From a virus, in IMG/VR virus record IMGVR_UViG_3300036766_000221, positions 1-58,172 of that record: a stretch of 58,172 nt of DNA, one strand, 5' to 3'. Below are positions 32,284-40,607 of this stretch, one piece after another. The position numbers and the translations under genes are program-made. Position 1 is the stretch's first letter. The number at the start of each line of letters is the position of its first letter. Below the pieces are notes generated by a model. The model was not told the DNA's origin and made no database searches. It saw only the letters and a program-made list of their open reading frames with translations.

Positions 32284-35216
32284 GCGAACGCTCCGTTGCG
32301 AAATTGCTGTTTCACCATTCTCACGAATGATTTGGCATGTGTGTCGAGCATCCGGTCGATGCTGGGGCCATCGATGCCATTGACATTTGGAGCAAAGTGG
32401 AAGTGCATCTCCTGGCCGCCGCCACCTCCCGCCGCCATGGTTTGAATCATCTTCGATTCAGCGCGCGGCAGAACCATTTCATTCGCATGGAGTAGCGCTA
32501 AGCTATCCGAAGGAACAACCGCGCCCCGTTCCGCCGAGATCAGCGCCCCAAAGCCTTCCACGGCGACGAATGTTGCGGCAGCGACAACCGCACCTAGAGC
32601 AGGACCTATAACCGGTATACCGGCCATCGCTTGATAGGCTTTCGCGGCTGCTGCGGCAGCGGCATGGGTAACTTCCTTGATGCTCGATGCCGCACTGATT
32701 GCAATGGATTGTGCAGCCGCACTTGCATCAACCGCAACTTCCGCTTCTTTGGTGCCAGTGTGGAGTAACAACCCAATCGCCGCATGCTCAGCCTGCATCA
32801 ATAGCTTGCGCGCGAGCATCTGAATCCAGTCGAGCAGGATATCCTGACCGATCTTCGCCATGCCCTGTCGCAATGTCTCTTGGCCGCGAAGCATAGCCAT
32901 GACGTTCTGCTCCGTGGCTCTCGCAATCGGATCAAACACCTTGGCATAGGCCCCTTGCTGCAGCTTAAGTGTGTCCTGCGCAATCTTGGCTTGCTCCAGC
33001 GCGGCCCTGTCCTCAAGCGCCTGGATCTTGCTAAGTACGCCCTGTTTGCTTTGCAGATAGTTCTTGGCGCTGATATCCAGGCTCAACAATTCATCATTGA
33101 GGACGCGCAGTTGATGTGCCCTCTCCATCTTTTCCAGTTCCAGCAGCAGCGCGTCGTACTGTCGCTTCGTAAGCTGGTGAAGGATGAGTTGATTTTCCAG
33201 GTCTACTTTCTTCAGATTGGCCAGCGCTCCCTGGTGAGCTTCCTCTCCTCGGAGTTCGATCTCATGAGCGCGGGCGCGCTCCAGATTCAGCTCATTGGCC
33301 ACTTTCTGTGCGGCCAGCAGTTCCTTCTCGCGGAGTTTTTCCATTTCCTCCATGAGCTTATTGAGGTCTTTTTCTTCCTCTGCATTGATGCGCTTTTTCG
33401 CTTCGAGAATGGCCTCGGCGTTGCGCTGCGTTTTCAAGGTGTAGGCATCATCGAGCTCCAGGCGTTCATTCTGAATCCTCGCGCTGGCTGCGCCCTTATC
33501 GGGATCGGCCTGAGCGAGAGCCAGCTTGCGGCTATTGAGATCGCGCACAACCGCTATTTCCTGATCCGCGATGCGCTGGTCCAGCACGAACTTCTGATCT
33601 ACGGTAATCTGGCCGAGTTTCGCTTCGGCGTCAACGCGATCCCGCTGGAGTTCGAACAGCGCCTTCTGGTGGGCCTCCTGGCGAGACAGTTCAAGTTGAT
33701 TTAGCTGATAGCTGTTGTCTTTGCCCTTCTTGAGCAGCGCTTCGATTCGGCCTTGGTCTGCCGTGAGCTTGTCGTATTCCGATTGCTTGGCCTCGTAGGT
33801 TCCGGGGTCTATAATTGCGCCGGATTGCAGGACTGCCGCGAGCTTCCCGCGTTCTTCCTTGATTGATTTGAGTTGTGCCTCCAGACCCTCTTTGCTGGCA
33901 TCGAACGTGCGCTTGAATGCCGCGGCCAGTTCGGCCGTTTCAGCGATGGGCGCCAGCATTTCGGCCACGGCCTTTGCAGTGGCATCGATGATCTTGGCCC
34001 GGTGCTCAGCGGACATCTTCGCCATGGCTTCTGTGGTTGTGCGCAATTCGTTCGCGTAGGGATCAGGGACAACTGGATTTTTTGGATTGTCCGGAGCGGC
34101 ACCGCCCTTCAAACTCTGAGTAACTTCCATCAGAATAGGAACGACGATGGGCGCTATCTTCGCCGCGAGCGTGCGCTTTGTCTCTTCCCACGTCAGCCCA
34201 AGTTGTCTGGCCGCTTTATCGGCCCTCATAAGCGCCGCGGTCTCTTCCTCGTCCAGTCCGACGCCCAATTCCCGGACAATCTGCTTCAGATCCTGATGAT
34301 TCTTAATGAGCGGGATAATTTCTTTCGATGCCCGGCCGAGAATCACGTGTGCGATGGCGGCCCGCTCGGCTTCGTTGGTGATGCGTGACAGCGCTTCCAG
34401 CGTATCCAGGAGCACTGGGCCAAGTTCCCGGCTCTCTCCGGTTGCCGTGAACATCTGAACGCCGAGCTGGTGAAGGGCATCCGCCGCCTTCTTCCCCTCG
34501 CCCGTTGGTGACTCCAAAGCAGCGCCGAGCCGGAAGGAAGCCGTTGCCAGCGACGAAACCTCGACCCCAACGAGCTTTGCCTCCGCGGACAACTGAAGCG
34601 CCTGCGCCGTGGTGATACCCAGGCGATTCGCCAAATTCTCGGCCTGGCGCGTGGCTTCTCCGAATTCCCCCACGAGGTGGACTGCTTCGTATCCAGCCGC
34701 TACGAAAGCCCCGGTGATGCCTACCGCCGCAATGCCCACCGCTCCGAAGCTGGTAGCCCCCTCCTTAGCGATATCGCCCAGCGTCGCCATTGGGCGCTCG
34801 ACGAATTCTTTCAGCAGCTCGCCAAAGCGCGATGCCGCGCCGCCTCCCTTATTGGAAGCTTCCTCGATTGCCTTGTGAGCGTCGGCCAGTTGTTTGGCGG
34901 CCTCCGCAGCCCTTTGCTGCGCCACGGCGAGCACGGCAAGCGATGACCTCTCGTCGTCCTCGGCTTGCTTGGCGGCCCGTGACGCGGATCGGACTTGGTC
35001 CTTGGCTTTGCTTAGTTCTACCGAGGCACCAGCAGCAGTCACCCATCCGTTGCTTATTTTGGTTGTGGCCTCTTCTGATTCTGCGGCGAGTTGCTTGAAT
35101 GCATCCGACATGCCGGCCGCGGCAGTTTTTACAGAGGATACGGAGGACTCCATCCCCGCTTTTAGCGTGTCCACCGAAACTTCGGCGGCGATTTGGAGAA
35201 TGTTGCCGGTAGCCAT
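32280..35216 (-). CDS. Tail tape measure protein
   Basis: 978 residues. The N-terminal 130 residues are helical with a PTR-like MATLGDIAKEG segment; a hydrophobic pair at about 165-195 (AVGIAAVGITGAFVAAGYEAV) and more near 860-890 could insert in the membrane. Residues about 430-800 are continuous heptad coiled coil rich in Lys, Glu and Gln. The C-terminus carries GAVVPSDSLALLHANEMVLPRAESKMIQTM, typical of tape-measure ends. The gene follows the G/GT chaperones. By the usual rule of about 0.15 nm per residue, a tail near 150 nm is expected. Confidence 0.9.
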   Translation of the reverse strand: MATGNILQIAAEVSVDTLKAGMESSVSSVKTAAAGMSDAFKQLAAESEEATTKISNGWVTAAGASVELSKAKDQVRSASRAAKQAEDDERSSLAVLAVAQQRAAEAAKQLADAHKAIEEASNKGGGAASRFGELLKEFVERPMATLGDIAKEGATSFGAVGIAAVGITGAFVAAGYEAVHLVGEFGEATRQAENLANRLGITTAQALQLSAEAKLVGVEVSSLATASFRLGAALESPTGEGKKAADALHQLGVQMFTATGESRELGPVLLDTLEALSRITNEAERAAIAHVILGRASKEIIPLIKNHQDLKQIVRELGVGLDEEETAALMRADKAARQLGLTWEETKRTLAAKIAPIVVPILMEVTQSLKGGAAPDNPKNPVVPDPYANELRTTTEAMAKMSAEHRAKIIDATAKAVAEMLAPIAETAELAAAFKRTFDASKEGLEAQLKSIKEERGKLAAVLQSGAIIDPGTYEAKQSEYDKLTADQGRIEALLKKGKDNSYQLNQLELSRQEAHQKALFELQRDRVDAEAKLGQITVDQKFVLDQRIADQEIAVVRDLNSRKLALAQADPDKGAASARIQNERLELDDAYTLKTQRNAEAILEAKKRINAEEEKDLNKLMEEMEKLREKELLAAQKVANELNLERARAHEIELRGEEAHQGALANLKKVDLENQLILHQLTKRQYDALLLELEKMERAHQLRVLNDELLSLDISAKNYLQSKQGVLSKIQALEDRAALEQAKIAQDTLKLQQGAYAKVFDPIARATEQNVMAMLRGQETLRQGMAKIGQDILLDWIQMLARKLLMQAEHAAIGLLLHTGTKEAEVAVDASAAAQSIAISAASSIKEVTHAAAAAAAKAYQAMAGIPVIGPALGAVVAAATFVAVEGFGALISAERGAVVPSDSLALLHANEMVLPRAESKMIQTMAAGGGGGQEMHFHFAPNVNGIDGPSIDRMLDTHAKSFVRMVKQQFRNGAFA

Positions 35217-35221
35217 CAGAT

Positions 35222-35476
35222 TTAATTAACGACAGTTTGCAGCTTGTTCTGCTCGGACAATGCCCACTCAGCCATATTGCGTAGATGAGACGGAAGTTTC
35301 TCCGCCCCTTGGCCGAAAATAGCGGATACTTCCGCGAGTTGCGCCATCGACTCGGCTTCGGAGATTCGCTTCATAGGAACCTTGGACTGTTTGAGATGGA
35401 CCGCGCCCAGGATCATGTGTGCTGGAGGATGCAACTTCCAGTACTCGAACAGGTCAACAACATCCGGCCATAGCAT
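35222..35476 (-). CDS. Tail assembly chaperone T part (frameshift extension of G)
   Basis: 84 residues can be read from ATG 35476, but the frame is open upstream without a stop to about 35564, where it meets the G gene in the -1 frame. The joined sequence (GVAGVICQLVTALCWSFEQVRAMLWPDVVDLFEYW) has the LCW-x-x-G/F and W-P typical of GT extensions in siphophages. It is probably made as a GT fusion by -1 frameshifting, the long form binding the tape measure. The tape measure starts six bases after its stop. Confidence 0.75.
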   Translation of the reverse strand: MLWPDVVDLFEYWKLHPPAHMILGAVHLKQSKVPMKRISEAESMAQLAEVSAIFGQGAEKLPSHLRNMAEWALSEQNKLQTVVN

Positions 35477-35511
35477 CGCTCTGACCTGCTCAAAACTCCA
35501 ACACAGAGCGG

Positions 35512-35880
35512 TTACGAGTTGACAGATAACTCCGGCGACGCCTGGGCCGCCGCCATCGCTTCCCCCGGTGATTCCTCAACCTTGACAAGCTTCATCTTGG
35601 AGAATATGAGGATTTCCTCGAAAAGGCGCTCGACTGATATCAGATCGAGTTCCTTCCTGATCCGGTCCTTGTTCCAGACTGGCCCGTCACCGTTGATCGC
35701 AGGAGCAGCGTTGTTCAGTCCGGCGGCAACGAGATCGTACATCCCCACGGGAAGCAGTTTTCCCATCAGTGTGGCCCGGTCTTCTACGGTTCGTCCCAGA
35801 TAATCTTCGACCTGTTCCACGGTCAACGGGGCAATCATAAAGACCGCCCCGTCTATGTCGATACTTTTTCGCCTGGTCAT
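35512..35880 (-). CDS. Tail assembly chaperone G
   Basis: 122 residues starting MTRRKSIDIDGAVFMIAPLTVEQVEDYLG, a small soluble helical protein in the slot between major tail protein and tape measure. It ends EESPGEAMAAAQASPELSVNS; near SPGEA the frame can slip by -1 into the T frame. The family keeps the tape measure soluble during tail assembly. Confidence 0.8.
   Translation of the reverse strand: MTRRKSIDIDGAVFMIAPLTVEQVEDYLGRTVEDRATLMGKLLPVGMYDLVAAGLNNAAPAINGDGPVWNKDRIRKELDLISVERLFEEILIFSKMKLVKVEESPGEAMAAAQASPELSVNS
35562..35566 (-). other. Probable -1 ribosomal frameshift site between G and T
   Basis: On the minus strand the sequence is CCG GGG GAA, with a run of five G. Slipping back by one lets the ribosome read GGA AGC GAT and continue through 30 sense codons into the T frame. 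The heptamer G-GGG-GAA is not the strict XXXYYYZ form; only the P-site tRNA re-pairs perfectly. Its position near the end of G fits the known arrangement. Confidence 0.6.
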
Positions 35881-35888
35881 GCGAGTCC

Positions 35889-36644
35889 TTAGCTCAGATC
35901 AGAGAAGAGCTTGCCAAGCGTGTTGCTGGCATCGACCCCGGCGTCCCAGGAAATATCCGAAATCCAGAAATCTTCCTGTTTTGTCGGGATGGAGATTGCG
36001 CCCATGGTGCAGGAATACAATTCCAGCCCGAATAGCTTGTTGCGGAAATTGTTGAAGATGAACGCCCGAAATTCCGGAGCGTATCCGAGCAACTGGTTGG
36101 AGAGCGTAATCGAAGTGCCGCGCGAAGCGCTGGTATATGTGTAGCTGATGAGCACCGCCAACCCGGTATCGGCAGCGGCGAATGTGTAAATGCCGGTCGC
36201 GGCATCTACTTTGTACTGCCCGGTAGTCGGAGTACCGCTAGCAACCTTAGTCAGTTGCACGCCCGTAAGCGCAAACGATACGCCATAATCGGTGACAAAA
36301 AATGCCGCATTGGTGACGGTTACAGCGAATGGAGTGGTAGGGATAGAATCCGTTTCCTCAACCGCCAGAATGGTCATCCCGGCGGCTTGTGCCTGGCCGA
36401 AATAGAGTTGGTTGAGCATGGATGGATCGAGCGTCGCGAACTTCGCCTTGCCGCCAACTTCGATCTTGCCGCGCGCCTTTGCAACAGGGAACTGATATTG
36501 GCCGTATAGCTTCTTCAGATCCCCTTTGAAGTCGATTGCGATTTCCTGCAAGATGCCGAGCTTATACGGCGTAGGATTTGCAGCCATGTTCCCTGCGTTC
36601 GGTACCGCAAAAAGAACACCGGTTCCGAATTGGATAATGCTCAT
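35889..36644 (-). CDS. Major tail tube protein
   Basis: 251 residues starting MSIIQFGTGVLFAVPNAGNMAANPTPYKLGILQEIAIDFKGDLKKLYGQ, the form of the lambda V/HK97-type tail tube subunits with beta sandwich core. A middle part (TPTTGQYKVDAATGIYTFAAADTGLAVLISYTYT) resembles the Ig-like insertion found in tail tubes and recurs in the tip protein (residues about 180-205 there). Strong A/G-rich ribosome-binding site (AAAAGGAGAAAAAG). Confidence 0.85.
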   Translation of the reverse strand: MSIIQFGTGVLFAVPNAGNMAANPTPYKLGILQEIAIDFKGDLKKLYGQYQFPVAKARGKIEVGGKAKFATLDPSMLNQLYFGQAQAAGMTILAVEETDSIPTTPFAVTVTNAAFFVTDYGVSFALTGVQLTKVASGTPTTGQYKVDAATGIYTFAAADTGLAVLISYTYTSASRGTSITLSNQLLGYAPEFRAFIFNNFRNKLFGLELYSCTMGAISIPTKQEDFWISDISWDAGVDASNTLGKLFSDLS

Positions 36645-36679
36645 TTACTTTTTCTCCTTTTATGTGTGACATATCTGGT

Positions 36680-37132
36680 TTACGGAACCAGGATGTTGAG
36701 CGGGACGATCGCCACTGCCTGCTGTCCCAAGATGCCTTGATCGATTAATGTGTCTCCGGCTGTCCAACAATGAGAAACTAACCCGCCAAGAGTTTGAATA
36801 TTGGATGGAGTAGCCAGCGCGTCGTCAATCGCTTTCAATAGCCCGTTGAGCTGACTAGACGCTAAGAATGTTTCTGTTCCCGGTGCCTCATTTGTGGCCG
36901 GCTGGTAACAGTAAATGAACAGAGAGACCGAAAGACTTAACTTGCCACCCGTTCCGCGCGGTTGCGGAGCACTCGATTCCTTGTCCATGCATATGAAAAG
37001 CGCCGGCTGCTGAGCCGGGCTGAGATCCGGCGGCATGATGTGGCGCCTGCTGATCGTGACGAACGTTGATCCCAGTTTGGACAGAATGAGCGCGAACAAA
37101 GCCACATAGATGGCCTCGCGGTCGATGCTCAT
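36680..37132 (-). CDS. Tail terminator / tail completion protein
   Basis: 150 residues from ATG 37132, overlapping the previous stop (ATGA). Begins MSIDREAIYVALFALILSKLG and has the small alpha/beta fold pattern of minor tail proteins (FVTISRRHI, QQPALFICMDKES, LSVSLFIYCYQPA). Gene order (neck protein, terminator, tail tube) supports this; similarity is only structural in style. Confidence 0.65.
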   Translation of the reverse strand: MSIDREAIYVALFALILSKLGSTFVTISRRHIMPPDLSPAQQPALFICMDKESSAPQPRGTGGKLSLSVSLFIYCYQPATNEAPGTETFLASSQLNGLLKAIDDALATPSNIQTLGGLVSHCWTAGDTLIDQGILGQQAVAIVPLNILVP

Positions 37133-37596
37133 GCTGTTAATGCTTGGTTGACCCGACATTGGAGAAGCTGGAAAAACTCAGACTTAAAGCTGTCTGCCGT
37201 CTGAAAAAAGAACGGTCTAGCTGAAATATCGAATGCTTTATGCCCCATCCGATAGATGAGCTGACCGGCGATGTTCATGGCCATCAGCTTGTCGGCAACC
37301 GCCGGGACGTGCGCACCGTATTCCAGCCAGTAGTGAGGTTGCTTCCCCTGCGCACGCGGACGGTAGATCGCGGTGATCTTGTCTTCGGTTTCGATCACCC
37401 TTCCCGCGCGGCCTAGAATTTCTTCCAGGTAACCAGATTTGGTGCGTGAAGCAACCGCATCCGCTTCCGCCTGGGCAAGCGCTCGGATTCCGTCTCTCAT
37501 CCCCAGACGTATCCCAACCAGCACCCTCTCTTTGACGTGATCGATATTGGCCACCGTCGCATCGACGGAGCTTTGATCGATTGAGAAGAGGATCAT
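37129..37596 (-). CDS. HK97 gp10-like neck or head closure protein
   Basis: 155 residues. Features DHVKERVLVGIRLGMRDGIRALAQAEADAVASRTKSGYLEEILGRAGRVIE and HYWLEYGAHVPAV, with RPFFFQTADSFKSEFFQLL at the end, are those of the HK97-gp10 family: long helices, a G-T-R loop and an aromatic P-F motif. It joins the connector to the tail. Coupled by overlaps on both sides. Confidence 0.75.
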   Translation of the reverse strand: MILFSIDQSSVDATVANIDHVKERVLVGIRLGMRDGIRALAQAEADAVASRTKSGYLEEILGRAGRVIETEDKITAIYRPRAQGKQPHYWLEYGAHVPAVADKLMAMNIAGQLIYRMGHKAFDISARPFFFQTADSFKSEFFQLLQCRVNQALTA

Positions 37597-38432
37597 TTTC
37601 GTTTGTTGGTTGCCGTGGTAGCCATTTCTGGCGTTCTTTCAGGAGGAGATTGCAGCGGGTCATATCGGCGATAGCGCTCAATTACCCGCTTTACCGTGGC
37701 GGGCATATCCTCATCAGGCGTGGAAACCGTTTCGCCCTGCGCCATGTGCTTTGAGGTCTGTCCAATCCACTGACGAGACTTATACCGATACGCGGTCCAC
37801 TCGCCCACGGCTTGCGCGGCGTCGAGTGGCGGGGTTACATATCCAGCGTTATAGGTGACCTGTATGACCCCACCATCCGCGAAGACCTTCCCGCTCAGAT
37901 ACAACTCGAAGCGCCGCTCCGGGTCCAAGTCTGTGTCCACAAAAGCCGATGCCAGGAAAGAAGCCGAATTGACCAACACTGCCGACAGAGAATTGATAGG
38001 CCAATGCCTCATGACCATCCGATCTCCGCCGTCGCCCTCTCTGATCTCCGAGTAGACTCCGGCCGGATAGAAATCTGGGCGCCCGATCTCGCGTAGGAAG
38101 TCGAAGCTTACGGCCGACACGAGATTCTGAAGCAACGTATCTTCCGTTGTTTGCGTGATCGTCAGCCATGCCTTGACCTGCGCAAGAGTACAAAGATCAG
38201 GAGCAACGCTGGCAAGAGCCGTTGCGAGTGTCCCAGGACCTCCGAACGAGACAGAAGGAACCGAGACGTAGCCACTTCCGGGAGCCGTGATGACAACCGC
38301 TACGACCGCCCCGCCCGAAACCACCGCCGTTGCCGCCGCTCCGCTCCCTGGTCCACCAAACGAAACCGCAGGCGCAGACGAATAGCCCGAGCCTCCGGCA
38401 GTGACGCTGACGGAAACGACGGGATTGGCCAT
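37593..38432 (-). CDS. Head-tail connector with a Gly-rich N-terminal domain
   Basis: 279 residues. The first 75 residues are two glycine-rich beta repeats (SVTAGGSGYSSAPAVSFGGPGSG, VVITAPGSGYVSVPSVSFGGPG), as in structural adhesin-type modules. The rest is the gp6-like connector: LAQVKAWLTITQTTEDTLLQNLVSAVSFDFLREIGRP and VIQVTYNAGYVTPPLDAAQAVGEWTAYRYKSR. The N-terminal extension may be an exposed decoration. It is separated from the upstream connector by the transposable cassette. Confidence 0.7.
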   Translation of the reverse strand: MANPVVSVSVTAGGSGYSSAPAVSFGGPGSGAAATAVVSGGAVVAVVITAPGSGYVSVPSVSFGGPGTLATALASVAPDLCTLAQVKAWLTITQTTEDTLLQNLVSAVSFDFLREIGRPDFYPAGVYSEIREGDGGDRMVMRHWPINSLSAVLVNSASFLASAFVDTDLDPERRFELYLSGKVFADGGVIQVTYNAGYVTPPLDAAQAVGEWTAYRYKSRQWIGQTSKHMAQGETVSTPDEDMPATVKRVIERYRRYDPLQSPPERTPEMATTATNKRK

Positions 38433-38492
38433 TGTTTATTCGCTTAAAGTTGCCGGGCTTAGCGTTCGGGATACAGAACCGCAGTCCATAGC

Positions 38493-38500
38493 TTTCTTAG
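38493..38500. repeat. Target-site duplication TTTCTTAG, left copy
   Basis: Eight bases directly preceding the cassette at 38501. The identical sequence follows the cassette at 38955-38962. Eight-base duplications are the rule for IS1595-family insertion. Confidence 0.85.
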
Positions 38501-38954
38501 GGGACTTATATACTTAACTACAGTGCTCCATAGGAACTGCCCTCAAAGAACGCCTGAACAATGGAGCCGAAAACGTAGTCTTTCATCCGCTGATCCGCTG
38601 GCAGGCCGTCGTAGGGCATGAAACAGGGATGTAGTTTTCGCTCGGGATCTTTCACTGGCGCGTATTGCCAGCCCTCATTTCTCTTCTGCTCAAGCCATTT
38701 CTCATGAGAGGCTTCCGGGCGTGGCTTGCTACCAGCCTTGTGAGCTGAGAGGTGGAACTGAACGCCCTGAATCGCGGAATCTTTCTGCCATTGGGGTGCG
38801 TTAGCCCATTGCGGCTGAGACTGATCCCCGAGGGTTTCGCAGTACGCCCGATTGGCTTCGTGGCAGACTCGCGCTATCTGTTCCTCAAGTGGAATGTCCA
38901 TTGTTCTCCTTTGTTTTTGTTTTCAGTGCTGCTCTACTCATGTATATAATTCCC
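38501..38954. mobile_element. 454-bp mobile insertion cassette carrying a RyR gene
   Basis: Bounded by imperfect terminal inverted repeats of about 23 bases. Left (plus strand) begins GGGACTTATATACTTAACTA; right (minus strand) begins GGGAATTATATACATGAGTA. They agree at about 17 of 23 positions, and the perfect 8-base direct repeat TTTCTTAG flanks the whole. The right end shares its first 17 bases, GGGAATTATATACATGA, with both ends of the IS1595-type element at 53145-54291. No transposase is inside; the cargo is one RyR-domain gene. It sits exactly at the stop codon of the upstream connector gene, in the same direction. I read it as a non-autonomous cassette moved in trans by an IS1595-type transposase. 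Confidence 0.85.
38518..38901 (-). CDS. RyR-domain protein (cassette cargo)
   Basis: 127 residues from ATG 38901, with AAAGGAGAACA as ribosome-binding site. Residues about 64-118 match the RyR domain: SHEKWLEQKRNEGWQYAPVKDP, then ERKLHPCFMPYDGLPADQRMKDYVF, with the conserved H-x2-W, GW-Y, K-HP, L-P and D motifs. The N-terminal 60 residues are helical. RyR domains are known in eukaryotic ryanodine receptors and in many bacterial and phage proteins of unknown role; ligand binding is likely. The stop lies inside the left inverted repeat. It has no obvious virion role and behaves as a moron. Confidence 0.8.
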   Translation of the reverse strand: MDIPLEEQIARVCHEANRAYCETLGDQSQPQWANAPQWQKDSAIQGVQFHLSAHKAGSKPRPEASHEKWLEQKRNEGWQYAPVKDPERKLHPCFMPYDGLPADQRMKDYVFGSIVQAFFEGSSYGAL

Positions 38955-38962
38955 TTTCTTAG
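38955..38962. repeat. Target-site duplication TTTCTTAG, right copy
   Basis: Identical to 38493-38500. It includes the TAA stop of the connector gene (38959-38961), so the insertion did not break the protein. Confidence 0.85.
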
Positions 38963-39837
38963 CCTCGCGTCGGTGCCCAATCTTCGACTCGCTCGCTCCA
39001 CAGCAGTTTGTCAACCGCCTGGAGTTTCTGATTTTGCATAGTGACGTCTTTATTCCAGAGAGAAATCAACAGCCGCATGGCCACCTTAATCGCTCCAGGG
39101 ACCTTCGAGGCATCGCCGAATCCAGCGGTGAAGTGAATTTGGACAGCGCGCGGAACATATATGCATGGTGGCCAGTATTGACCCGCTCTCGGAAAAATGC
39201 GCCCGGGCTGATTAGAATTGTCCAGGATGTAATCCGGCTGAGGCGCGGCCGCCCCGCACATCCAGCCCACCGAACCGTCCGCCGTGGTAGCAGTTGGCGT
39301 CGTCGCCCAGATCGGGGCTGCCGCTCCGGTGACGCCCGCCGTTATGCAGATTTGCTGGTTACCATTGCCGTCGCGAATGATCGCATTCAGGGCATACGTC
39401 TCGAAAGCGAACCACATCGGATAACCGATTTGCAGCGATTTCACTTGGCCGGAATCACTAGCGACGTAATTGATGTGGTGCACGTCAATCACAGGCGACC
39501 TCAGAATCTTTATCATCTGCGAATAATTCCAAAGCGTCGTACTGTACCGCGGCAGGCTATAGTAGGCCGGCGGATAAGCCTGCTGGCTAATAATAGTGTC
39601 GGTGTAATACGGGAATGAATCCAGATACTGAACGTAGGATTTGGTAACGAAGCTCCGCCTGGTGAACGTCTCGCAATATTCCCGCGCTGCGATTATCAGT
39701 CCACGCAACCGGGTCGATTCAAGAGCCGATGTGATGTGGTCTGAATCATCCCAAGGTCCAAGACGCAGCTGCGCCTTCACATCGGCCAGAGAAAGCGGCT
39801 CGGACCCGGCCGCCACTTCGACGATGATAGAGGACAT
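38959..39837 (-). CDS. Head-tail connector protein (gp6-like)
   Basis: About 292 residues from ATG 39837; a TTG five codons upstream is an alternative. It starts MSSIIVEVAAGSEPLSLADVKAQLRLGPWDDSDHI with RGLIIAAREYCETFTRRSF, the classical phage_gp6/connector opening (SLADVKAQLR, AREYCE-T-R). A middle beta-rich insert of about 120 residues (GNGNQQICITAGVTGAAAPIW) is longer than usual. The C-terminus (VPGAIKVAMRLLISLWN) completes the family pattern. It occupies the ring below the portal. Confidence 0.75.
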   Translation of the reverse strand: MSSIIVEVAAGSEPLSLADVKAQLRLGPWDDSDHITSALESTRLRGLIIAAREYCETFTRRSFVTKSYVQYLDSFPYYTDTIISQQAYPPAYYSLPRYSTTLWNYSQMIKILRSPVIDVHHINYVASDSGQVKSLQIGYPMWFAFETYALNAIIRDGNGNQQICITAGVTGAAAPIWATTPTATTADGSVGWMCGAAAPQPDYILDNSNQPGRIFPRAGQYWPPCIYVPRAVQIHFTAGFGDASKVPGAIKVAMRLLISLWNKDVTMQNQKLQAVDKLLWSERVEDWAPTRG

Positions 39838-39912
39838 TTTGGGAGTTCGCAAAAATTCCGGGGAGGTTCGGAGGATGGCCTCCCCGGATCGCGCTATGGA
39901 CGCGGAAGAACG

Positions 39913-40296
39913 TTACGCTACGGTCGCGCCGATGCCCGCGAGGGTGTACCAATCGCCGTTATAGGCAATCAGGTCTGTGGCACTGCCTTTGTTTGCCGCG
40001 AATGTGATCGTTCCAGAGCTGCCCTTGCCATTGAAGCCACGAACCGAAGATGTGATTACATGCGCCGCCGCAGTGATTGAAACGATCTGCAGTATGCGGC
40101 CGTCATCGCCGCCTGCCGAAGGCAACCCGGCCGTAGGTGCCGCCAGGGCGATGGCGGCAGCAGAGCTTTTCGACAAAACTACTCTGCCTTTTTTGATCGC
40201 AATCGTTGCATCTCCGGCATCGACTTCCAGCGCCGAATCGAGGGCAGCGATTGAGGTCCCTGCGTCGGGAGACGTTGTTTTTAGTTCAAGAGCCAT
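39913..40296 (-). CDS. Hypothetical head protein, possible capsid decoration
   Basis: 127 residues, almost all beta and Ala/Gly/Thr-rich: MALELKTTSPDAGTSIAALDSALEVDAGDATIAIKKGRVVLSKSSAAA, later DDGRILQIVSITAAAHVITSSVRGFNG and FAANKGSATDLIAYNGDWYTLAGI. This last half resembles the small beta modules of phage fibres and decoration proteins. Position after the capsid gene suggests a head-decoration protein. No exact family recognised. Confidence 0.5.
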   Translation of the reverse strand: MALELKTTSPDAGTSIAALDSALEVDAGDATIAIKKGRVVLSKSSAAAIALAAPTAGLPSAGGDDGRILQIVSITAAAHVITSSVRGFNGKGSSGTITFAANKGSATDLIAYNGDWYTLAGIGATVA

Positions 40297-40308
40297 TGTA
40301 TTTTCCCC

Positions 40309-40518
40309 TTATCTCTTTTCGCGCATGTGCGCTTTGGTTTGGGCCGTTCCCGGCGCCGGTTGCCTTGCGGCCTGCTTGTCTTCCAACAGGTCGCCGATTC
40401 GTTTGAGTTCGCTGAGGATGTCCACCAGAACCGGAGCTTGCCGATCTTTCCCGGCACAAACGTGAATCGTGCCGAGAGGGATTTTACCTCCGCAAATGGT
40501 GCAGGTGTTTTGAGCCAT
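40309..40518 (-). CDS. Small zinc-binding protein between capsid and decoration genes
   Basis: 69 residues beginning MAQNTCTICGGKIPLGTIHVCAGKDRQAP, with C-x2-C and a third Cys, then an amphipathic helix VDILSELKRIGDLLEDKQAARQ and a basic tail. Conserved type of small gene in HK97-like head operons; role unknown. Confidence 0.6.
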   Translation of the reverse strand: MAQNTCTICGGKIPLGTIHVCAGKDRQAPVLVDILSELKRIGDLLEDKQAARQPAPGTAQTKAHMREKR

Positions 40519-40607
40519 ATTTGTTTCCAGATAGCCTGGGCCGCGGTTGCCGCGCGGCCCATTTTTCGCGTCGCGTCAGTTCGACGACAACGTGTCAGGC
40601 ATCGCGA

